A stretch of DNA of 5,598 nt from Candidatus Thorarchaeota archaeon. Lineage in GTDB: Archaea; Asgardarchaeota; Thorarchaeia; Thorarchaeales; Thorarchaeaceae. This document shows positions 1 through 5,311 of this stretch, in pieces. Both the position numbers and the translations under genes were made by a program. How positions within the stretch are numbered: the stretch's first letter is position 1; every line of letters begins with the position of its first letter. Location: the NCBI GenBank assembly GCA_016841005.1, contig JAEORG010000099.1, positions 1 through 5,598 on the forward strand. Reading direction: 5' to 3'. The notes below the pieces were generated by a model. The model saw only the letters and a program-made list of their open reading frames with translations, was not told the DNA's origin and made no database searches.

Positions 1-966
1 CAACTACTTCACGCTACTTACTGGGATGGTCCGGGTGGTGTCCTAGAGGCAGCTCTCGAAATGCAGAAGGTCTGGATTTATGAATCCCCAATGATCATCT
101 GTTACGAGAACGTTCTACTTTCAGCATACCGAACTGACAAGTTCGATGGATTTGTAAACGACGTTAGCGATGGTGTCCCAGGTTGGTGGACCAACTACAA
201 GGTACATCTCAAGGATGCACTAGGTGGTCCATTCGGTGGTACATTCCGCTGGAGTAATCCACTTGATCTTGACACCTTCAACTTCATGGTAAGCTCCTCA
301 GCATACACAATGAATGTCCTAGGTGAGCTATACGATAGCCTCATCCAACAGGATGATCAGGGTAACGACATGAACTGGCTCGCAGAGTCATACACCGCCG
401 AAACCCATGACGACAATCCGAGCGTACCAGCTGGATACACAAGCTTCACATTCCAAATGATCCAGAATGCAACCTGGACTGACGGTACACCAATTACCGC
501 AGAAGATGTTGCGTTCTCGCTGAACTACTTCCGTGACGCACCTGGTAACCCATACGGTGCAGATCTCACGGAGATGACAGCAGCATACGCACCAACCACC
601 TATACAGTGGTTGTTGAGTTCGGAAGTGAATCATTCTGGCACCTGCACACAGCAGCTTACAAGCCAATCATTCCAAAGGCAGTCTTCCAAGACATCGGTC
701 TTGATGGATGGAACCTATGGAATCCTGACCCGCCAACTGAGGCTATGGTCACATCTGGTCCGTTCAACGTGTCTGACTACGTTGCTGGTGAGTTTGCTGA
801 GCTAACCTACAACCCGAACTACTTCTTCGGTCTTGACAGGACTACTGAACCTACCACAACCGAAACACCTCCGCCGACCGACTTCACCATGGCTATTGTA
901 GCTGGTGCTGTTGGTGCTGCAGTCGTGATTCTTGTTGGTGGATACGTCTTAATGAGACAGAGATAA
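1..966 (+). CDS. ABC transporter solute-binding protein, family 5 (peptide/oligosaccharide type), 3' part
   Basis: The reading frame is open from the first base, so this is the C-terminal 321 residues of a longer protein and the ATG at 61 is internal. Residues 1-75 (with WIYESP and AYRTDKFDGF) resemble the usual C-terminal end of family-5 solute-binding proteins. Residues 79-277 then show the hallmarks of the N-terminal lobe of the same family, in order: GGTFRW, LAESY (127-131), DGTPITAEDVAFSL (161-174), GPF (253-255) and NPNYFFG (271-277). A Thr/Pro-rich linker (281-294) leads to one membrane helix (about 295-318) and a short RQR tail. The protein should sit outside the cell, anchored by its C-terminus, and pass peptides or oligosaccharides to an ABC importer that is not in this window. 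Codon use is strongly biased (I count 12 AAC against 5 AAT), which suggests high expression. The family is clear; the substrate is not. Confidence 0.88.
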   Translation, partial: QLLHATYWDGPGGVLEAALEMQKVWIYESPMIICYENVLLSAYRTDKFDGFVNDVSDGVPGWWTNYKVHLKDALGGPFGGTFRWSNPLDLDTFNFMVSSSAYTMNVLGELYDSLIQQDDQGNDMNWLAESYTAETHDDNPSVPAGYTSFTFQMIQNATWTDGTPITAEDVAFSLNYFRDAPGNPYGADLTEMTAAYAPTTYTVVVEFGSESFWHLHTAAYKPIIPKAVFQDIGLDGWNLWNPDPPTEAMVTSGPFNVSDYVAGEFAELTYNPNYFFGLDRTTEPTTTETPPPTDFTMAIVAGAVGAAVVILVGGYVLMRQR

Positions 967-974
967 TTCAGTTC

Positions 975-1010
975 AAGGGGACATTAGTCCCCTTACCCCT
1001 TTCTTTTTTT
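975..1010 (+). terminator. Hairpin plus T-tract terminator after the solute-binding protein gene
   Basis: A perfect 8-bp stem (AAGGGGAC at 975-982, GTCCCCTT at 987-994) closes a 4-base ATTA loop. It begins eight bases after the stop codon and is followed by a pyrimidine run ending in seven T (1004-1010). Archaeal RNA polymerase terminates mainly at U-tracts, so the T run may be the active part; the stem may protect the 3' end of an abundant transcript. Confidence 0.75.
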
Positions 1011-1044
1011 GATTTAATCAACTTCCTTGGTATCCATATCACAC

Positions 1045-1088
1045 TCAAACCATATTTTGCGGTGGACTGTATTCTTTTAACATATAGA
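1045..1088 (+). promoter_or_regulatory. Possible promoter region for the presenilin-like gene
   Basis: This stretch between the terminator and the next gene holds two TATA-like candidates. CATATTTT (1051-1058) is preceded by CAAAC, which could act as a BRE, and would place transcription start near 1081. TTTTAACATATAG (1076-1088) would give a nearly leaderless transcript starting around 1104-1112. Neither matches the consensus well, and the two cannot be told apart by eye. Confidence 0.3.
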
Positions 1089-1105
1089 ACTACAAAAGCT
1101 GATGA

Positions 1106-1990
1106 GTGAAACGCATGCAGATAACACGAAGCCAATCAAAGCTACTCTTCATCGCTGTACTTCCACTAATTCTTGGTTCTGGATTTGCATCGCTTGTACT
1201 AGATTCCTCCATCATCGGAGATATAATTGGTACATCTCAAGGCTATTCGTTAATTGATCTGATTATTCAAACGATCATCTCAACCGTTATGGGTACTCTC
1301 ATTGTGTTGGCGATGTTCTTTACATTAAAGCGACGAGGGGATACAGCTAAAAAGCTAATGATTGCCTTTGTTGTTTCACCAATTCTTTACTTTGTTTTCC
1401 TCTTTCTTGGGCAAGCATTCCTACTAATTTTATTCAAAGGATCAAGCTCCGGAGGATTCGTTCAAGGTATTATCTCGATGTTCTCTCTAGGGATCGCAAT
1501 GCTATCCCTAGCTATGATTTTGATGGATGCTATTCCGCCGACCGTCAAGAATCTCTTCGTAGCTTTCTATGGTAGTGTTTTTGGGATATTTCTTGGGATT
1601 ATTTTTGTGACTGCTACAATGTTTGTTCTCTTGATATCTCTTATATTCGAAGATTTTCTGCTCACTCGGTTTTCTCCCGTTTCTCAAGAGGTTACCATGA
1701 CTGGACGAGTAGGAGAGGATCCCTTCGATTATTCAAGAATAAAAACTGAATCTGTTGCAGTTGGAGTGGGAGATTTTGTCGCTTTCTCTCTTCTTTCAGC
1801 TCATGCCGTTGTGTATTTTCCATTTCATGTGTGGTCTATGTCATTGATTTTGGTCTTCATAGGTATCTGCGTCAATGTTCTAGTGATAGCACGTGAAGGA
1901 GAGGTACTTCCTGGAATTCCCTTACCTGCACTACTTGGTATTATACCATGGATAGTCCATATTGTAACACTTGCTATATTAGGAGCATAG
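1106..1990 (+). CDS. Presenilin/signal peptide peptidase-family intramembrane aspartyl protease (archaeal PSH type)
   Basis: This is a 294-residue, very hydrophobic protein with about eight or nine membrane segments (near 13-32, 52-74, 85-110, 118-140, 147-186 probably holding two, 215-238, 244-262, 270-292). The family signature is present: GVGD at 220-223, with catalytic Asp223 in the GxGD motif, and PAL at 274-276 before the last helix. The first catalytic Asp is probably Asp183 at the end of the preceding helix, in the context FED rather than the usual YD. A polar loop (about 187-214) separates the two, as in the family. Archaeal homologues of similar length cleave membrane helices within the bilayer. 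The GTG at 1106 gives this length; the ATG at 1115 is an equally possible start, and neither has a clear ribosome binding site. The next gene begins 47 bases downstream and may share the transcript. The family call is strong; substrates are unknown. Confidence 0.82.
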   Translation: MKRMQITRSQSKLLFIAVLPLILGSGFASLVLDSSIIGDIIGTSQGYSLIDLIIQTIISTVMGTLIVLAMFFTLKRRGDTAKKLMIAFVVSPILYFVFLFLGQAFLLILFKGSSSGGFVQGIISMFSLGIAMLSLAMILMDAIPPTVKNLFVAFYGSVFGIFLGIIFVTATMFVLLISLIFEDFLLTRFSPVSQEVTMTGRVGEDPFDYSRIKTESVAVGVGDFVAFSLLSAHAVVYFPFHVWSMSLILVFIGICVNVLVIAREGEVLPGIPLPALLGIIPWIVHIVTLAILGA

Positions 1991-2037
1991 AGCATAATGC
2001 GTGGAGCGGAAGTAAGATATTTAGAATTTGGGCAGAA

Positions 2038-2601
2038 ATGGATGGATTTGCCATGATATCAGACCAGAAACCCCAGAACATTATTTTCGTCATCACAATG
2101 ATCATAGGTATTGTTAGTGCCGCAGGTCTAACTACAAGTGCAGCTTACTATAGTGGTAGCTACGCAATTGTACGCTATCTAGAAATAACAAAGACCGACT
2201 TACGTGTAGTGGGTTTTGATCCTGATAATCAAACAGTCAATCCTGCACTTCTTGTTGATTTTAATGTAAAAGCACCATCAGCTCAGACTGGTGAAGCCAA
2301 ACTCACGTATTTCACGGTGTCTGTTCATCTAAATGGAAGGAGTTTTAGCTATACTACATTTCGAAAGAATATTCCACTTGAGTACAGAACGTTGTATCCA
2401 AATTACAATGAAAACTTCACAGTGGGATCTACAATAACTTCTGGAAGCGATAAGCAACTACTCTATGACGCATATGAGAATGACGAATGGGTGTTTGCCA
2501 TTACTCTAACTGTCTTTTATGACATCTTTGATTCACCCGGTGTGCAGGTTCGAGTCATTGCGTACAGTCATACTGGTCCTCCAACAGGAATAGAAGGATG
2601 A
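2038..2601 (+). CDS. Membrane-anchored protein with extracytoplasmic beta-rich (LEA14-like?) domain, function unknown
   Basis: The 187-residue product has one N-terminal hydrophobic segment (about 14-36), which could be a signal anchor or uncleaved signal peptide, followed by a polar domain of about 150 residues with alternating hydrophobic strands. The pattern VNPALLVDFNVKAPS (67-81) followed by LTYFTVSVHLNG (89-100) resembles the strand-turn arrangement of LEA14/WHy-type beta-sandwich domains, but this is a loose resemblance and not a firm family match. There are no cysteines and no catalytic motif I can name. The frame is open back to an ATG at 1948, which overlaps the protease gene and gives an unlikely N-terminus; ATG 2038 or ATG 2053 is more reasonable, and no clear ribosome binding site decides between them. 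It lies on the same strand just behind the protease gene, so co-transcription is plausible. Its 3' end meets the isomerase gene head-on. Confidence 0.65.
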   Translation: MDGFAMISDQKPQNIIFVITMIIGIVSAAGLTTSAAYYSGSYAIVRYLEITKTDLRVVGFDPDNQTVNPALLVDFNVKAPSAQTGEAKLTYFTVSVHLNGRSFSYTTFRKNIPLEYRTLYPNYNENFTVGSTITSGSDKQLLYDAYENDEWVFAITLTVFYDIFDSPGVQVRVIAYSHTGPPTGIEG

Positions 2602-2603
2602 TA

Positions 2604-3614
2604 CTAAGATAGGATTTTCTTTAATCTTGTAATCCTTTCAACGGATACAGAATCTGCACCTGTAAGCTTCGCAAGCTCAACTGAAACTAGGTCTAGATAG
2701 AACGTATGAATTAGGAGCTCCTCAATCTTTGTATTTTTCGGATGCCAGAGATGAATTGGCTTAGCGCCTTCATCTTCGTATATTTCTGATGTTGCATTAA
2801 ATCTTGAACTCACTCTTGGATTCTCGTGTTCTGATCTGATGAAAATAGGAAGCACACCCATAGAACTAAACCAGCCAATACTTTCAATTTCATTATGATT
2901 TGCTTCTGGTATTGTTGAATAGAACGATGCAATTTTAGAATTCTCATTTATCTGACACTTGGCACGATAGGCAACTGCTTCCAAGTGACCTGCTGACATG
3001 AAAAGTGGAATTGATCCCTGAAGTTCTTTCGCGAATTTATCTGGTGATGTAACACCGACTGGCCATTTCTGAGATAGAAGTTCAAGTTTTGTACTCAAAG
3101 GAAGGAGATTAGTTCTCGCTCTTCCAATAATTGATTCAAGAAGTAACAACTCTACGGACAATATCAGTGGCAGAGCAGCTCTGGGTTGGAAACCTCCAGG
3201 GAGTATTGTTAGTCTTGTTGGATCGGCAATTTGTTGTAATTGCCCTCCCGATGTAATTGTATATGTTTCGCACACTCTTTTCTTAGCTTGTTTATATGCG
3301 CTAATGGTTTCTTCAGTATTTCCAGAATAACTGACTGCGATGGCAACCCAATTTGAATCAACATAATGAGGTATCGAATAGTCTCTAATACAGACCAGAG
3401 GAATCGTAGATAACTCGTTCAGGAGACTTTTGCAGAGTTCTCCTGCAATTGCGGAACCTCCCATACCAAGAAGACAGACTCCACCTTTCTTTTCTTTTGA
3501 GGCTTCAACAGCCGCTTCTATTGCAGAATTACTTGGTGTGACTGCACCTAGCATCTTTGGAAAACCATATACCATACTTTGCATATCATTCTGTTTGATA
3601 TCCTCTAATCCCAT
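2604..3614 (-). CDS. Bifunctional phosphoglucose/phosphomannose isomerase (PGI/PMI family)
   Basis: This enzyme interconverts glucose-6-phosphate or mannose-6-phosphate with fructose-6-phosphate, linking glycolysis/gluconeogenesis and mannose-based glycan supply. It has a double SIS fold. Counting residues from the upstream GTG at 3632 (subtract 6 for ATG 3614), I see GMGGS (56-60), the phosphate-binding SYSGNTEET (101-109), PRAALP with Arg151, NENSK with Glu230, PEANHNEI with His246, and RLKK near the C-terminus (Lys338). These correspond to the catalytic Arg, Glu, His and Lys of the Pyrobaculum aerophilum enzyme; the 16-residue Glu-His spacing is the same. Length (336-342) is somewhat above that enzyme's 302. 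The GTG 3632 start has GGTGA only 3 bases upstream, which is too close, and a TATA-like box at 3644-3654 would place transcription start near 3623, so ATG 3614 is preferred, with modest certainty. All key residues are intact. Confidence 0.93.
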   Translation of the reverse strand: MGLEDIKQNDMQSMVYGFPKMLGAVTPSNSAIEAAVEASKEKKGGVCLLGMGGSAIAGELCKSLLNELSTIPLVCIRDYSIPHYVDSNWVAIAVSYSGNTEETISAYKQAKKRVCETYTITSGGQLQQIADPTRLTILPGGFQPRAALPLILSVELLLLESIIGRARTNLLPLSTKLELLSQKWPVGVTSPDKFAKELQGSIPLFMSAGHLEAVAYRAKCQINENSKIASFYSTIPEANHNEIESIGWFSSMGVLPIFIRSEHENPRVSSRFNATSEIYEDEGAKPIHLWHPKNTKIEELLIHTFYLDLVSVELAKLTGADSVSVERITRLKKILS

Positions 3615-3643
3615 TGCAATCGGGTATGACACTCCTCACCCGA

Positions 3644-3660
3644 CTTATAGATAGTTCTTT
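3644..3660 (-). promoter_or_regulatory. TATA/BRE-like promoter for the isomerase gene
   Basis: Read on the minus strand, an A-rich stretch (AAAGAA, 3660-3655) is followed by CTATCTATAAG (3654-3644), a good match to an archaeal BRE plus TATA box. Transcription would start about 25 bases downstream, close to ATG 3614. The reverse complement, CTTATAGATAG, could also serve the divergent gene, although its upstream flank is less BRE-like. Confidence 0.45.
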
Positions 3661-3715
3661 TTTACAGAAGACTAATACGTAGGTTCATTTTTTTTCGTTG
3701 TATCTCAATTTGCAA

Positions 3716-3720
3716 GGTGA
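3716..3720 (+). promoter_or_regulatory. Ribosome binding site deciding the start at 3728
   Basis: GGTGA, complementary to the archaeal 16S rRNA 3' end, lies 7 bases before ATG 3728. It sits one base from ATG 3722 and inside the frame that opens at TTG 3698, so it argues against both of those starts. Confidence 0.65.
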
Positions 3721-3727
3721 AATGATA

Positions 3728-4222
3728 ATGGGTCTGATGCGTACTGCTGCAGTAAAGGGAATGATTCCTCCAGGGAATAAGGTTTCTGAGCTCCGTAATA
3801 ATTTGATGAGGTTAATGACCACTATGGCTATTGTCCTGGAAGAACGATTTGGGAAAGATGGCCTAGATGCAGTTGCAGAAATTTTTCAGAAACTTGGAAC
3901 TGAGGATGCAGAAGCTCTCAAAGACCGATTAGATTTAGGTGATACTCTGAAGGATGCGGAAGACGCTTGGATAGTAATAGGGCATATAATGGGATCAAAA
4001 ATGGCATCAAAATGGATTGATGAAAATAGAGTGGAATTTTCACATCCATTCTGCCCACAGTATGAAGCCTTCAAGGAGAATGGGAAGCTCTACTGTGAAT
4101 CAGTTTGTTGGCCTTATGTTGAAGCTGTAGCTATGGGAATTGCAAAAGGTGCTAAGATGGAAGTCACACGTTCAGCCGATTCTAATGCTCCATGTACAAA
4201 GGCGATTGTAATGTCGAAATAA
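3728..4222 (+). CDS. Conserved-looking Cys-rich protein, possibly L-2-amino-thiazoline-4-carboxylate hydrolase-like
   Basis: The product is 164 residues and probably cytosolic, with no signal peptide or membrane helix. Residues 1-100 look largely alpha-helical and charged. The C-terminal part carries ordered Cys and aromatic residues: HPFCP (106-110, Cys109), a CESVCW motif (Cys123, Cys127, Trp128) and a late Cys156 in APCTKAI. The layout CP...C...CW, followed by a Thr-Arg (TRSADSNAPC) segment, recalls the family named after L-2-amino-thiazoline-4-carboxylic acid hydrolase, many archaeal members of which have no known function; I hold this only as a weak resemblance. The four cysteines could bind a metal or cofactor or form a redox centre. 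The start is chosen from the GGTGA site at 3716-3720. The gene diverges from the isomerase gene, and the phosphatase gene follows after a gap of about 120 bases. Confidence 0.72.
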   Translation: MGLMRTAAVKGMIPPGNKVSELRNNLMRLMTTMAIVLEERFGKDGLDAVAEIFQKLGTEDAEALKDRLDLGDTLKDAEDAWIVIGHIMGSKMASKWIDENRVEFSHPFCPQYEAFKENGKLYCESVCWPYVEAVAMGIAKGAKMEVTRSADSNAPCTKAIVMSK

Positions 4223-4266
4223 CTTAGGGAAAAACAAACTTGAGAACTAAAATTCAAAATGAGGAA

Positions 4267-4276
4267 TGTATAATAA
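4267..4276 (+). promoter_or_regulatory. TATA-like promoter element before the HAD phosphatase gene
   Basis: TGTATAATAA lies in the 124-base gap between the Cys-rich protein gene and the phosphatase gene. Transcription would start near 4298, giving a leader of about 50 bases that contains the ribosome binding site. This suggests the phosphatase has its own transcript, although read-through from upstream is not excluded because no terminator is visible in the gap. Confidence 0.4.
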
Positions 4277-4332
4277 TCAGCAATTTTGAAACAATGTTAT
4301 CATACCCAATTAGGCATAAGTGGGACCGTGAA

Positions 4333-4339
4333 GAGGGAG
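4333..4339 (+). promoter_or_regulatory. Ribosome binding site of the HAD phosphatase gene
   Basis: GAGGGAG ends 7 bases before ATG 4347 and 4 bases before GTG 4344. The spacing favours the ATG. A third in-frame ATG at 4356 is possible but is further away. Confidence 0.55.
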
Positions 4340-4346
4340 CGATGTG

Positions 4347-5036
4347 ATGGTAAATATGCTCAAGGCAATTGTCTTTGATTTAGACGGAACCATTACAAAA
4401 CTTGATTTACCACTTGAGCTTATGCGCAATGACGCCAAACGTTTTTACATCAGCGAAGGTTTACCCTCCGATCTCTTAGAACCCGCAGATGGAATTTCAA
4501 GCTCTACCGCTAAAGCCAAGGACTATTTTCTTTCAAAGGGTATGTCCCTAAAAGAGTGGGATATCCTTCAACAAGAGCTCGATGTGTTAATGTCCAAACA
4601 CGAAACAAAGTCTGCAAAAGATGTTAATCTGATGCCTGGTGCTTTGGAGTGTATTGAACACATTCGTTCACTTGGAGTTCGGACATCGGTCCTTACTAAC
4701 AACAGTCGTTTCGCGATGGATATCATTCTGAAACAAGTTCCACTAGAGAAATACTTCGAAATAATCCAAACGCGGCATGAATCTCCGTCCCCAAAACCAT
4801 ATCCAGATGGATTGGTACATCTTGTAGACAGAATGGGAGTAGCATTGAATGAAGCTATATATGTTGGAGATGCAGTAATTGATGGTGTGGCGGCATCCCG
4901 CGCAAATATAGAATTCTGGGGTGTAGCAACGGGTGAGACAACTGCTGAGCAATTATTCTCAGTTGGAGCATCGGAAGTTGTGTCATCACTTAGCGAATTA
5001 CCACTAATTGTATCCAATCGCCTGAACCAAATCTAA
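4347..5036 (+). CDS. HAD-superfamily hydrolase, subfamily I (phosphoglycolate-phosphatase-like)
   Basis: This 229-residue soluble enzyme has all four HAD motifs. Motif I is DLDGT with Asp11 (nucleophile) and Asp13 (acid/base). Motif II is Thr117 in VLTNN. Motif III is Lys150 in KPYPD. Motif IV is GDAVID with Asp175 and Asp179, which hold Mg2+. About 80 residues of helical, charged sequence between motifs I and II form a C1-type cap, as in phosphoglycolate phosphatase and related small-molecule phosphatases. It should hydrolyse a phosphate monoester in the cytosol; the substrate cannot be read from sequence, and family members range over sugar phosphates, phosphoglycolate and nucleotides. Nearness to the isomerase might hint at sugar phosphates, but the isomerase is on the other strand, so this is weak. 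The gene looks intact and of normal length. Confidence 0.9.
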   Translation: MVNMLKAIVFDLDGTITKLDLPLELMRNDAKRFYISEGLPSDLLEPADGISSSTAKAKDYFLSKGMSLKEWDILQQELDVLMSKHETKSAKDVNLMPGALECIEHIRSLGVRTSVLTNNSRFAMDIILKQVPLEKYFEIIQTRHESPSPKPYPDGLVHLVDRMGVALNEAIYVGDAVIDGVAASRANIEFWGVATGETTAEQLFSVGASEVVSSLSELPLIVSNRLNQI

Positions 5037-5220
5037 ATACAACCTGTCCAAAAGTTAAGTTACTTTGCTAATTTGCGCCTCATGGTTCAAGCTCGTATTT
5101 TTCTCTCATACAATAAATAAAATCTTGAGAACGTCACTCATACTTCAAATTCATAGAATGATGTAGTAGGTCAGACAGCTCATGATTTTGAGCAATGGGT
5201 GGAAATTGCTGCAACCTGCA

Positions 5221-5232
5221 TTTCTTTATAAC
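5221..5232 (+). promoter_or_regulatory. TATA-like promoter for the right-edge gene
   Basis: TTTCTTTATAAC is a good archaeal TATA-like match. It would start transcription around 5253 and give a leader of roughly 58 bases before ATG 5312. That would exclude the possible upstream start at ATG 5195. Confidence 0.45.
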
Positions 5233-5298
5233 ATCTAATGAGAATGTCTGCTCACACCACCCCGGGTCTTTCTCACCGAGATTGAATCCTATTCCTAT

Positions 5299-5304
5299 GA
5301 GGTG
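5299..5304 (+). promoter_or_regulatory. Strong ribosome binding site for the right-edge gene
   Basis: GAGGTG ends 7 bases before ATG 5312. It overlaps the alternative in-frame ATG at 5297, so it supports 5312 as the start. Confidence 0.65.
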
Positions 5305-5311
5305 TAAGACC

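Larger units (their letters stand above)
5037..5311 (+). other. 275-base intergenic region, no gene recognised
   Basis: This gap after the phosphatase gene is AT-rich. It contains a weak 5-bp hairpin (AAAGT 5051-5055, ACTTT 5062-5066), a T-rich patch at 5096-5106 that may end the phosphatase transcript, a second 5-bp hairpin (GCTCA 5178-5182, TGAGC 5189-5193), and the promoter candidate described separately. I find no tRNA fold and no convincing coding frame. The frame of the next gene is open back to an ATG at 5195, but the added residues look non-coding. Confidence 0.5.

Noticed and set aside
1948..2037. Upstream ATG extension of the anchored protein
   Set aside because: It would overlap the protease gene by 43 bases and put a Cys-rich, charged stretch before the membrane segment; the region is better explained as the protease 3' end plus spacer.
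3430..3654. 74-codon plus-strand open frame opposite the isomerase start
   Set aside because: It lies antisense within the clear isomerase gene, has no ribosome binding site, and its translation is low-complexity shadow sequence.
4568..5017. 149-codon minus-strand open frame opposite the phosphatase
   Set aside because: It is antisense to a gene with all four HAD motifs; its Ser/Thr-rich translation is typical of a shadow frame.
5084..5090. GGTTCAA, resembling a tRNA T-loop
   Set aside because: No acceptor, D or anticodon stems can be formed around it on this strand, so it is most likely chance.
5150..5200. Possible C/D box RNA around GAATGATGT
   Set aside because: The box C match is imperfect and no properly spaced CTGA box D with terminal stem was found.
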